Shown piece by piece: positions 39,831-46,975 of a DNA stretch of 64,000 bases. Made by a program: the position numbers and the translations under genes. The first letter of the stretch is position 1, and each line of letters begins with the position of its first letter. Below the pieces are notes generated by a model. The model saw only the letters and a list, made by a program, of their open reading frames with translations. It ran no database searches and was not told the origin of the DNA. Source of the DNA: JACVRM01 sp963809765 (GTDB lineage: Bacteria > Actinomycetota > Thermoleophilia > Gaiellales > Gaiellaceae); the NCBI GenBank assembly GCA_963809765.1, contig CAWEKT010000003.1, forward strand, positions 372,001 through 436,000, in the 5' to 3' direction.

Positions 39831-40667
39831 TCAGCGCGAATAGTCGTAGAACCCACGCCCTGACTTCCGCCCCAGCCGTCCAGCCTGGACGTACTGGCGG
39901 AGCAACGGGCAGGGCGCGTACTTCGGATCGCCGAGACCGGCGTGGAGCACCTCCATGATCGCCACGCAGGTGTCGAGACCGATGAGGTCGGCAAGCGCCA
40001 GCGGCCCCATGGGGTGCGCGAACCCGAGCCTGGCGATGGTGTCGATCGCCTCCGGCTCGGCCACACCCTCCATCAGCGCGTAGGCGGCCTCGTTGATGAA
40101 CGGCATCAGGATCCGGTTCGAGACGAAGCCGGGAAAGTCGCGCGCCTCGGCGGGCGTCTTGCCGAGGTCCTCGGCGAGCGCCGTGATCGCCGAGGCGGTC
40201 TCGTCCGAGGTGTCGAGGCCGCGAATGACCTCGACCAGCTGCAGGACGGGCACCGGGTTGAAGAAGTGCATGCCGATGACGCGATCCGGCCGCCCGGTGG
40301 CGGCGGCCAGCGACGTGATCGGGATCGACGACGTGTTCGACGCCAGGATCCCCGGTTCGTCGAAGAGCTCGTCGGCGCGGCGGAACACGTCCTCCTTGAC
40401 CGCAGCGTCCTCGACGACGGCCTCGATCATCAGCTCGGCGGCGACGAGCTCGCCGACCGACTCGACTCGCGCGAGCACCTCCGCGGGCTCGGGGCCGCCC
40501 TTCTCCGCCAGGCGCGTCAGACTCTTCTCGATCGTTGCCAGGCCCCGCTCGACCGCACCGGGGTACGGGTCGTGGAGGGACACGCGCCGGCCGGAGGCCG
40601 CAACGACCTGGGCGATGCCGGCCCCCATCTGACCGGCGCCGACGACCAGGACGTGCTCGAACCGCAT
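39831..40667 (-). CDS. hbd: 3-hydroxyacyl-CoA (3-hydroxybutyryl-CoA) dehydrogenase
   Basis: This 278-residue NAD(P)-dependent enzyme is of the short, single-function type. It has the nucleotide loop VLVVGAGQMGAGIAQVVA, the catalytic-His motif GMHFFNPVPVLQLVEVI, the SNTSSIPIT loop, and the C-terminal NRILMPFINEAAY and GFAHPMGPLALADLIGLD. It supplies the third beta-oxidation step beside the dehydratase, hydratase and thiolase. A TAGCCT box lies 6 nt before the ATG, overlapping a divergent box for the GNAT gene. Confidence 0.95.
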   Translation of the reverse strand: MRFEHVLVVGAGQMGAGIAQVVAASGRRVSLHDPYPGAVERGLATIEKSLTRLAEKGGPEPAEVLARVESVGELVAAELMIEAVVEDAAVKEDVFRRADELFDEPGILASNTSSIPITSLAAATGRPDRVIGMHFFNPVPVLQLVEVIRGLDTSDETASAITALAEDLGKTPAEARDFPGFVSNRILMPFINEAAYALMEGVAEPEAIDTIARLGFAHPMGPLALADLIGLDTCVAIMEVLHAGLGDPKYAPCPLLRQYVQAGRLGRKSGRGFYDYSR

Positions 40668-40673
40668 CGCGGG

Positions 40674-40683
40674 AGGCTAACGT
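40674..40683. promoter_or_regulatory. Divergent overlapping -10 boxes for hbd and GNAT 1
   Basis: On the minus strand TAGCCT (40679-40674) is 6 nt from the hbd ATG. On the plus strand TAACGT (40678-40683) is 7 nt from the GNAT GTG at 40691. The boxes share two bases. Both transcripts would be leaderless. Confidence 0.4.
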
Positions 40684-40690
40684 CGCCCCG

Positions 40691-41185
40691 GTGGTGCGCG
40701 ACGCCCAACTCGAGGACGCCGCTGCAATTGTGCGCGTCCGCACCCGCGGCTGGCAGAAGGCCTACGCGCAGGTCTTCCCTGCCGACGAGCTGCGTGGGAT
40801 GCCCCTCGACGGGAGCCTCGATTGGTGGTCACAGCTCCTCCACGAGGCGCCCCCGCGAACCACCACGCTCGTCGCCGAAGTGCATGGCGCGGTCGTGGGG
40901 TTCGCGTCGATGGGCCCGGCTCGTGGAGAGAGTGCGGGCGAGCTCTACGCGATCTACGTCGATCCCGAGCACTGGGGCGACGGTCTCGGCCGGGCGCTGA
41001 TCCAGGAAGCTGAGCGCCGGCTCACGGAGAGCGGCTTCGCGGAGGCGATCCTCTGGGTGCTGGACGACAATCCCCGGGCCCGCCGGTTCTACGAGGCGGC
41101 CGGGTGGAGCGCCGACGGCGCAGCCAAACAGGACACGTTTCTCGGCACCGCCATCGAGGAGCTGCGCTACCGCAAGACGCTGTAG
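40691..41185 (+). CDS. GNAT family N-acetyltransferase (tandem copy 1)
   Basis: The 164-residue protein has the acetyl-CoA-binding motif A region (ELYAIYVDPEHWGDGLGRALI, with the Q/RxxGxG/A-like GDGLGRA) and the C-terminal FYEAAGWSADG. It ends ELRYRKTL, identical to the next gene's end. The pair arose by duplication. The substrate is unknown. Divergent from hbd. Confidence 0.88.
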   Translation: MVRDAQLEDAAAIVRVRTRGWQKAYAQVFPADELRGMPLDGSLDWWSQLLHEAPPRTTTLVAEVHGAVVGFASMGPARGESAGELYAIYVDPEHWGDGLGRALIQEAERRLTESGFAEAILWVLDDNPRARRFYEAAGWSADGAAKQDTFLGTAIEELRYRKTL

Positions 41186-41213
41186 CGCGCGAGTGCGACG
41201 GGCGGCGACTGGA

Positions 41214-41293
41214 AGACCTGGGCGATCCCGCCCCGCTGCCCGGCGCCGACGATCGAGCACAGGCCCGAAGCTCACGGGCCGAGAGGCTACTGT
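41214..41293 (-). pseudogene. Degenerate relic of the hbd 5' end
   Basis: Between the two GNAT genes the minus strand still reads LCSIVGAGQRGGIAQVFQSPP, closely like the hbd start HVLVVGAGQMGAGIAQVVA, with lost frame and bases. The adjoining AGAGGCTACTGTCGCC resembles the AGGCTAACGTCGCC promoter of GNAT 1. The duplicated unit therefore included the hbd 5' end, promoter and GNAT gene. Confidence 0.6.
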
Positions 41294-41299
41294 CGCCGC

Positions 41300-41803
41300 A
41301 TGGTCGCCGTGCGCCGAGCGAGCGTGGACGACGCCGATGCGATCGGCCGCGTGCAGGTCGAGACCTGGCGGGCCGCCTACGGTCACCTGCTCCCGGACGA
41401 CGTCGTCTCCTCCTTCGACGAGAGCGAACGGCAGCGGCTCTGGCGCGAGGGTCTCAGCCGCACGCCGCGACCGGGGAGCGCGACGTTCGTCGCCGAACTC
41501 GACGGGCAGGTGGTCGGCTTCGCAAGCGTGGGAGCCTCGCGAGAGGAAGAGCATCGCGGCGAGCTCTACGCGATCTACCTCCACCCCACGGCCTGGGGGC
41601 GAGGTGTCGGGCGGGCTCTGATCGAGCAGGCGGAGGCGTCGATGCGCGAGCACGGGTTTCCCGAGGCGCTGCTCTGGGTGATCGACGGAAACGAACGGGC
41701 GAGCCGCTTCTACGAGGCGGCGGGCTGGTCGGCCGACGGCAGCAAGCTCGAGGACTTCCAGGGCGCCGAGGTGACCGAGCTCCGCTACCGCAAGACGCTC
41801 TAG
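41300..41803 (+). CDS. GNAT family N-acetyltransferase (tandem copy 2)
   Basis: The 167-residue paralogue of the preceding GNAT shares the plan RVQVETWRAAYGHLLPDD, ELYAIYLHPTAWGRGVGRALIEQAE, FYEAAGWSADG and the ending ELRYRKTL. The acetyl-CoA loop GRGVGRA is intact. TACTGT (41288-41293) lies 6 nt before the ATG. It is not obviously decaying, so both copies may be kept. The substrate is unknown. Confidence 0.88.
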   Translation: MVAVRRASVDDADAIGRVQVETWRAAYGHLLPDDVVSSFDESERQRLWREGLSRTPRPGSATFVAELDGQVVGFASVGASREEEHRGELYAIYLHPTAWGRGVGRALIEQAEASMREHGFPEALLWVIDGNERASRFYEAAGWSADGSKLEDFQGAEVTELRYRKTL

Positions 41804-41811
41804 CGCGGCGG

Positions 41812-42393
41812 CTACGCGGCCGAGCCGGCCGAGCCCATCCGTCTCCGCCGTATCAGGTACACGACAACGCCGATCAGCAGCGCTGCACCCAGGCCGGCCG
41901 CGACGAACGGAGCCGCGCCGTGTCCTGCGCCGCCGTCGTCGCTCTTCGGTCCGGCGCTCACGACCCGCAACGGCGGCCGGAGCTCGAGCCCGGCATCGCT
42001 GGCCGCCCGCTCGAGCTGGTTCGCCTCGACCTGGTAGCAGAGGACGGACGTCCACCTGCCTTCCTCTCGGCTGACGAACAGGCCGATGCGCTCGCCGACC
42101 GGGACCTCGAGGCCGCACGCGGCGCCGTCGGAAGGTGCAACGACGTGCAGAGTCGCGGGCAGGCGTCCCTTCGCCACCCGCTCCACGTCGAACACGTAGG
42201 TGGCGCCTCGCCCGCCGAAGGGCGCGACCTGATCCGAGCTGCGCTTCTCGACGAACGTGCCGACGAACGCACCGTCGAAGCGCTCGAGGTAGACGGCCGG
42301 GTCCGGACGGGCGCACGAGCATGCGCAGGCGTCCTCGACCAGGCCTCCCGCAAGCGCGAACGAGCCGATGAGCGCTGCAAGCGCGGTCTTCAC
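41812..42393 (-). CDS. Membrane-anchored TIMP/NTR-like cysteine-rich protein
   Basis: The GTG at 42393 begins a signal peptide (KTALAALIGSFALAGG). A longer reading from GTG 42429 would overlap the thiolase stop. After cleavage comes CACSCARPDP, a cysteine cluster like that of netrin/TIMP-like domains, followed by beta strands with AFVGTFVEKR and VAPSDGAACGLEV. A single C-terminal helix (FVAAGLGAALLIGVVVYLI) with an RRRR stop-transfer anchors it. The domain faces outside. Function is unknown, and the TIMP likeness rests on the Cys pattern and AFVGT strand only. Confidence 0.6.
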   Translation of the reverse strand: MKTALAALIGSFALAGGLVEDACACSCARPDPAVYLERFDGAFVGTFVEKRSSDQVAPFGGRGATYVFDVERVAKGRLPATLHVVAPSDGAACGLEVPVGERIGLFVSREEGRWTSVLCYQVEANQLERAASDAGLELRPPLRVVSAGPKSDDGGAGHGAAPFVAAGLGAALLIGVVVYLIRRRRMGSAGSAA

Positions 42394-42425
42394 TGTGCCG
42401 CCTACGCCGCAGGCGGAGAGCGGCG

Positions 42426-43577
42426 TCACACCTCGAGCAGGAGCGCGTCGCCCTGGCCGCCGCCGGAGCAGATCGCCGCCAGCCCGAGCCCGCCGCCGTT
42501 GCGGCGCAGGTCGTGCACCATCGTGGTCACGATCCGCGAGCCCGAGGCGCCGATGGGATGGCCGAGCGCGACCGCCCCGCCGTTCACGTTGACCTTCTCG
42601 GGGTCGGCGCCGAGCATCGCGGACGAGTTGAGCACGACCGAGGAGAACGCCTCGTTCAGCTCGACGCGCTCCACGTCGTCGATGGTCTTGCCCGCCTTCT
42701 GCAGGGCGATCGCGCCGGCCTTCGCGGGCGTGCGCGCCAGGTAGGCGAAGTCGTCGGCGACGTAGCCCTGCGAGACGATCGTGGCCAGGATCTCCAGCCC
42801 GCGCGAGCGGGCGAACTCCTCGCTCGTGACGATCACGCAGCCCGCGCCGTCGTTGACGCCCGGAGCGTTGCCGGCCGTCGTCGTGCCCTCAGGGTCGAAG
42901 ACCGGCTTCAGCGCGGCGAGCTTCTCGTAGGAGGTGTCGCGCCGCGGGCCCTCGTCCGCCGCCACGCCGTCCACGACGACGATCTCGTCGCCGAAGAGCC
43001 CGGCGTCCTGGGCGGCCACGGCCCGCTCGTGCGAGCGGAGCGCCCAGCGGTCCTGATCCTCGCGGGAGATGCCGAGCTCCCGTGAGACGAAGGACGCCTG
43101 CTGGACCATGTGCTGCTGGTCGAAGCTCGACGTCAGGCCGTCGTGGGTCATCGAGTCGATCAGGACGCCGTCGCCCAGCCGATAGCCGAAGCGCGCCTTC
43201 TTCAGCAGGTAGGGCGCGTTCGACATCGACTCCATCCCGCCGGTGACGACGACCTGATGGTCACCCGCGCGGATCATCTGGTCGGCGATCTCGACCGCAC
43301 GAATCGAGGAGGCGCAGACCTTGTTGATCGTGTCCGCAGGCACCTCCTTGGGCAGGCCGGCTGCGATCGCCGCCTGCCGGGCCGGCGCCTGGCCGGCGCC
43401 CGCCTGCAGCACTTGTCCCATGATCACGTACTCGACCTCGTCGGGCGCCAACCCGATTCGCTCGAGGCCGGCCTGGATCGCAAGCGCTCCCAGCTGCGTC
43501 GCCTCGTAGTCCTTCAGGCCGCCGCCGAGCCTCCCGAACGGGGTGCGGACGGCCGAGACGATCACCGAGCGGCTCAC
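42426..43577 (-). CDS. Acetyl-CoA C-acyltransferase (thiolase)
   Basis: This 383-residue thiolase has the nucleophile Cys88 in INKVCASSIRAV, ALGHPIGASGSR with the catalytic His, and the end CSGGGQGDALLLEV carrying the second Cys. VSAVRTPFGRLGG starts the chain. It could serve as degradative beta-oxidation thiolase or as acetoacetyl-CoA thiolase. A TACGCT box lies 7 nt before the GTG. It is divergent from the NYN gene. Confidence 0.94.
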   Translation of the reverse strand: MSRSVIVSAVRTPFGRLGGGLKDYEATQLGALAIQAGLERIGLAPDEVEYVIMGQVLQAGAGQAPARQAAIAAGLPKEVPADTINKVCASSIRAVEIADQMIRAGDHQVVVTGGMESMSNAPYLLKKARFGYRLGDGVLIDSMTHDGLTSSFDQQHMVQQASFVSRELGISREDQDRWALRSHERAVAAQDAGLFGDEIVVVDGVAADEGPRRDTSYEKLAALKPVFDPEGTTTAGNAPGVNDGAGCVIVTSEEFARSRGLEILATIVSQGYVADDFAYLARTPAKAGAIALQKAGKTIDDVERVELNEAFSSVVLNSSAMLGADPEKVNVNGGAVALGHPIGASGSRIVTTMVHDLRRNGGGLGLAAICSGGGQGDALLLEV

Positions 43578-43584
43578 AGGGCGG

Positions 43585-43609
43585 AGCGTAGCGAGCAGCG
43601 GGGTACGCT
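43585..43609. promoter_or_regulatory. Divergent leaderless promoter pair (thiolase / NYN gene)
   Basis: AGCGTA (43585-43590; TACGCT on the minus strand) is 7 nt from the thiolase start. TACGCT (43604-43609, plus strand) is 6 nt from the NYN GTG. The two boxes are an exact inverted repeat. Confidence 0.45.
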
Positions 43610-43615
43610 CGGCCC

Positions 43616-43981
43616 GTGCCCGGCGCTGCTCCCGTGGTGCTCATCGATGCGCGCAACGTGCTTCGTTCGCGCTGGCCGAACATCCCGGAGGACGAGCTCG
43701 TCGCCCGCAGCCTCGCGTGGGCGGACGACGAGGGCGTCAAGGCGGTCGTCGTGTTCGACGGCCGCGCGCCCGAGGTCGCGGCGGAGCGCCACGAGGTAGT
43801 CGGCAGCGGGGCCGAGAGCGCCGACGACTGGATCGCGAGGCGCGCCGGTGAGCTCGCGGACGGCGGCGAGCACTACTGGCTCGTGACGTCCGACCGCGAG
43901 CTCCGCGAGCGGGCCGGACAGGGCGCCGACCGCACGATCGGCGGCGGCTCGTTCGCAGGGATCATCACCCCGCCGGACTAG
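43616..43981 (+). CDS. NYN/YacP-like putative RNase
   Basis: The 121-residue PIN-like protein has VVLIDARNVLRSRWPNIPED, VVVFDGRAP, GSGAESADDWIARRA and LVTSDRELRERAG. The four spaced acidic residues are the expected metal-binding site of NYN nucleases. The family includes RNA endonucleases involved in rRNA decay and mRNA processing; the target here is unknown. Its TAG overlaps the -10 box of the helicase gene downstream. Confidence 0.75.
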   Translation: MPGAAPVVLIDARNVLRSRWPNIPEDELVARSLAWADDEGVKAVVVFDGRAPEVAAERHEVVGSGAESADDWIARRAGELADGGEHYWLVTSDRELRERAGQGADRTIGGGSFAGIITPPD

Positions 43982-43984
43982 CCT
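43979..43984 (+). promoter_or_regulatory. -10-like box (TAGCCT) overlapping the NYN stop codon
   Basis: TAGCCT is followed by 7 nt and the GTG at 43992. It gives the HelD-like gene its own leaderless promoter although the gene abuts NYN. Confidence 0.4.
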
Positions 43985-43991
43985 AGGCGCG

Positions 43992-45926
43992 GTGGCTCAC
44001 CCGGAGCTGGAGGCCGAGCAGGCCTACGTCGACCACGCGTACGACTGCCTCGACCGGATGCGAGAGGCGGTGGAGCGCGCACCGGCAGCGGGTGCCGGTG
44101 AGGTGGAGGCGGAGGCGCTCGAGACGTGGGCGGCCCGCCGGCTGGTGACGTTCGCCGACGCCGAGCGGGGGCTCTGCTTCGGCCGCATCGACCTCGAGTC
44201 CGCGCTCGAGCCCCTCTACATCGGCCGGCGCTGGGTGCACGACGAGGGCCAGCGGGTGCTGGTGATCAACTGGCAGGCTCCCGCGGCGCGCCCGTTCTAC
44301 ACCGCGACACCCGTGGCGCCGCACGGAGTCACCCTGCGCCGCCGCTTCCGCACGGAGGGCAGGCGGCTGCTCGATCTCAGCGACGAGTCGCTGCACGGAC
44401 TGGCGGAGGGCGGGGCGGTCGACGACTTCCTGCTCGAGGAGCTCGGCCGCAGCCGCGAGGGCCACATGCGGGACATCGTCGCCACCATCCAGGCCGACCA
44501 GTACGGCCTGATCGCACGCAACCCGGCCCCGCCGCTCGTCATCCAGGGAGGGCCGGGCACGGGCAAGACCGCGGTCGGCCTGCACCGGGCCTCGTACCTC
44601 CTCTACGCACATCGCCACGAGCTGCGGCGGATCCTCGTCGTCGGCCCGAACCCGACGTTCATGGACTACATCTCCCACGTCCTCCCCATCCTCGGCGAGG
44701 ACGCGGTCGACCAGCGGGCGGTCGCCGAGCTCGTCGAGGGTGTCGAGGCAAGCCGCAGCGACCGGCCGGAGGCGGAACGCCTCAAGGGCGACGCGCGCAT
44801 GGCGGAGCTGCTCCGCCGCGCCGCCGAGTCGCGGCTCGAGCCCAGGCCGGAGCGGTTCGAGGCGAGGGTGGACGGCGCTTACCTGCGCGTCACCGCCGAC
44901 GAGGTGGCGGAGCTCGTCGCCGGCGCGCGCGGCGAGCTCGGGCTCGGCGCAGCGGCCCGCCAGCGCTTTCGCACCGAGCTGCTCCGCCGGCTCTACGCCC
45001 TCTACGGGGCGAAGCTCGGCGCCGGCGCCTACCGTGCCTTCGACGAGCTCGAACGAGGCCTGCGCCGGGAGGGCGGATTCACGCAGTTCCTCGACCGCGT
45101 CTGGCCGGTGGTGAAGCCGGAGCGGCTCGTGTCCGGGCTGCTCGGGAGCCGGAGCCAGCTCGCACCCGCGGCCGAGGGGCTCTTCGACGCCGACGAGCAG
45201 CGGGTGCTCGTGCGCCGCGCCGGCGGCTGGACGCCGGCCGATCTCGCGCTGATCGACGAGGCCCGCTCCTTGCTCGACGCGCCGCCGCGGGTCTACGGCC
45301 ACGTGATCGTCGACGAGGCCCAAGACCTGACGCCGATGCAGCTCCGCATGGTGGGGCGGCGGATGACCGGAGCCTTCACCTTGCTCGGCGACATCGCCCA
45401 GGCGACCGGCGCCCACCTCTACGACAGCTGGGACGACCTGCTCCCACATCTGCCCGGCGGCGAGGAGACGGAGCTCGAGGAGCTGGAGCACGCGTACCGC
45501 GTGCCGCGCGAGATCATGGATTTCTCGCTGCCGCTGCTCGAGCTGATCGCGCCGGGCACCCGGCCGCCCCGCGCCTACCGAACGGGCGCGGAGCCGCCGC
45601 GGCTCGTCGGCGCGGCGAATCCGCTCGCGGCCGGGCTGTCCGAGGCCGCCCGGCTCGGAGGCGAGGAAGGCCTGACCGCCGTCATCGCCCCGGCCACGCT
45701 CCGGCCCGATCAGGAGGTCGGCTCGGTCTTCGACGAGACGCGCCTGCCGGTGCTCACGCCGCGGGAGGCGAAGGGGCTCGAGTTCGACCACGTGGTCGTG
45801 GTCGAGCCGGCCGCGATCGCTGCCGGCAGCCGCGAGGGCCTCCGCGAGCTCTACGTCGCCCTGACCCGGCCGACGCAGACCCTGGTCGTCACCCACTCCG
45901 AGCCGCTGCCGCCGCCGCTCGGCTGA
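43992..45926 (+). CDS. HelD/HelR-like superfamily 1 helicase (RNA polymerase recycling factor)
   Basis: The 644-residue protein starts with an N-terminal coiled region (HPELEAEQAYVDHAYDCLDRM) and RLVTFADAERGLCFGRIDLES, RWVHDEGQRVLVINWQAP, both typical of HelD. Walker A is QGGPGTGKTAVGLHRASYLLY (about 186-193), Walker B is HVIVDEAQDLTPMQLRM (about 437), and LREGLRELYVALTRPTQTL is motif VI. It is shorter than most HelD proteins (about 700-770). Family members remove stalled RNA polymerase; actinobacterial HelR also protects from rifamycin. Its neighbour NYN suggests a link to RNA decay, but that is inference. Confidence 0.85.
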   Translation: MAHPELEAEQAYVDHAYDCLDRMREAVERAPAAGAGEVEAEALETWAARRLVTFADAERGLCFGRIDLESALEPLYIGRRWVHDEGQRVLVINWQAPAARPFYTATPVAPHGVTLRRRFRTEGRRLLDLSDESLHGLAEGGAVDDFLLEELGRSREGHMRDIVATIQADQYGLIARNPAPPLVIQGGPGTGKTAVGLHRASYLLYAHRHELRRILVVGPNPTFMDYISHVLPILGEDAVDQRAVAELVEGVEASRSDRPEAERLKGDARMAELLRRAAESRLEPRPERFEARVDGAYLRVTADEVAELVAGARGELGLGAAARQRFRTELLRRLYALYGAKLGAGAYRAFDELERGLRREGGFTQFLDRVWPVVKPERLVSGLLGSRSQLAPAAEGLFDADEQRVLVRRAGGWTPADLALIDEARSLLDAPPRVYGHVIVDEAQDLTPMQLRMVGRRMTGAFTLLGDIAQATGAHLYDSWDDLLPHLPGGEETELEELEHAYRVPREIMDFSLPLLELIAPGTRPPRAYRTGAEPPRLVGAANPLAAGLSEAARLGGEEGLTAVIAPATLRPDQEVGSVFDETRLPVLTPREAKGLEFDHVVVVEPAAIAAGSREGLRELYVALTRPTQTLVVTHSEPLPPPLG

Positions 45927-45986
45927 CCTCGGTCGGCACGCGCGCCGCCGTGGCTGCTCGCCGCCACGGCTCTCAGGCATCTCCGC

Positions 45987-45992
45987 GATACT
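45987..45992 (+). promoter_or_regulatory. -10-like box (GATACT) next to the VOC gene start
   Basis: GATACT is followed by 6 nt and the ATG at 45999, the same spacing as the other leaderless starts. Confidence 0.3.
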
Positions 45993-45998
45993 CGCCGC

Positions 45999-46385
45999 AT
46001 GGCGGTGCGCGGAGTCGGCGGGATCTTCTTCCGCGGGAAGGACCCCAAGGCGCTCACCGCCTGGTACGCCGAGAACGTGGGGTTCACGCCCGAGCCGGAC
46101 GGTCACGTCCTCCTGCACTGGGCGGCGGGCGAGCACGCCGGACCGCCCGGCGCGACGGTCTGGTCGGTCTTCCGCGAGGACACCGACTACTTCAAGACCG
46201 ACTCCCCGTACATGGTCAACTACCTGGTCGACGACCTCGACGCCACGGTCGAGCGGCTGCGCGCCGCGGGCGCTCCGGTCGAGGACATCCAGGATCTCGG
46301 CTTCGGGCGCTTCGCCTGGGCGACCGATCCCGAGGGGAACCGCTTCGAGCTGTGGCAGCCGTCCGGCGAGCCCCCCGCCGGCTAG
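45999..46385 (+). CDS. VOC (glyoxalase/bleomycin resistance) superfamily protein
   Basis: The 128-residue single-module protein has the paired beta-alpha-beta-beta-beta pattern: GIFFRGKDPKALTAWYAENVGFT, then MVNYLVDDLDATVERLRAAG and FAWATDPEGNRFELWQP. The ligands are likely in the first strand, in YLVDD and in the FELWQ Glu. The substrate is unknown. It stands alone. Confidence 0.85.
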   Translation: MAVRGVGGIFFRGKDPKALTAWYAENVGFTPEPDGHVLLHWAAGEHAGPPGATVWSVFREDTDYFKTDSPYMVNYLVDDLDATVERLRAAGAPVEDIQDLGFGRFAWATDPEGNRFELWQPSGEPPAG

Positions 46386-46388
46386 GAC

Positions 46389-46505
46389 CTACGACCCGCG
46401 ACCCTTCGGCGGCGCGGCCGCCTCGGCCTTCTTCTTCTCACGCGCCTTCTTGCGGCGCTGCCGGTCTGCTTTCCAGCGCCGGATGGCGCGATCCCCACGT
46501 CCCAC
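46389..46505 (-). CDS. Possible 38-residue highly basic small protein
   Basis: The GTG at 46505 follows the stop of the cyclic-nucleotide-binding gene without a gap. The frame encodes DRAIRRWKADRQRRKKAREK and then alternating Lys/Ala/Pro residues, ending PPKGRGS. It has no hydrophobic segment. A nucleic-acid-binding tail-like peptide is possible. The coupled position is the main support; it is not recognised. Confidence 0.4.
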   Translation of the reverse strand: MGRGDRAIRRWKADRQRRKKAREKKKAEAAAPPKGRGS

Positions 46506-46940
46506 CTACAACATCTCCTCTGCGGTCGCGATGGCATGGAGCCGCCGGGCGAGCGCCCGGAGCACCTTGGATTCCACGCCGGGATGCTTCTTGACGACCT
46601 CCCGGAAGGCCGGCGCTGTCAGCACGAAGAGGCGGACCGGCGAGACCGCGGTGACGGTCGCCGTCCTGGGCACGTCCTCGAGCAGCGCGATCTCGCCGAT
46701 GAAGTCGCCGCCGCCGCGGCGGCCAAGGTCCTTCTCGCCCCGAGTCACCTGCACGTCACCCTCCATGAGCACGAAGAACTCGCGGCCGACGTCACCTTCC
46801 CGGGCGAGCACCTGCCCGCTGTCCACCTCCATGTCCTCGGCGACGCGAGCGAGGTCCTCGAGCTCGCCTTTCGAGAGCCCCTCGAACAGCGGCGCGCGCT
46901 TCAGCGCCTCGACCTTCGCGTTCTGCTTGAACAACGCCAC
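46506..46940 (-). CDS. Single-domain cyclic-nucleotide-binding protein
   Basis: The 144-residue protein is one CNB domain: LFEGLSKGELEDLARVAE, GQVLAREGDVGREFFVLMEGDVQV, GDFIGEIALLEDVPRTATVTA with the phosphate-binding cassette (GEIALLxxxPRTATVT). No DNA-binding or kinase domain follows. It may sense cAMP or cGMP made by cyclases like the one at the window start and work through a partner. A TAGGTT box is 8 nt before the GTG. Confidence 0.88.
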   Translation of the reverse strand: MALFKQNAKVEALKRAPLFEGLSKGELEDLARVAEDMEVDSGQVLAREGDVGREFFVLMEGDVQVTRGEKDLGRRGGGDFIGEIALLEDVPRTATVTAVSPVRLFVLTAPAFREVVKKHPGVESKVLRALARRLHAIATAEEML

Positions 46941-46948
46941 GGACGCAA

Positions 46949-46954
46949 AACCTA
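46949..46954 (-). promoter_or_regulatory. -10-like box (TAGGTT) next to the CNB gene start
   Basis: TAGGTT on the minus strand is 8 nt from the GTG at 46940, implying a leaderless message for the CNB gene and the basic small ORF. Confidence 0.35.
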
Positions 46955-46975
46955 ACGTGCCCGTGGCAGGACCCG

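Noticed and set aside
43983..46136. 717-codon open frame antisense to the HelD-like gene
   Set aside because: The composition is typical of a shadow frame, and the sense strand carries all helicase motifs.
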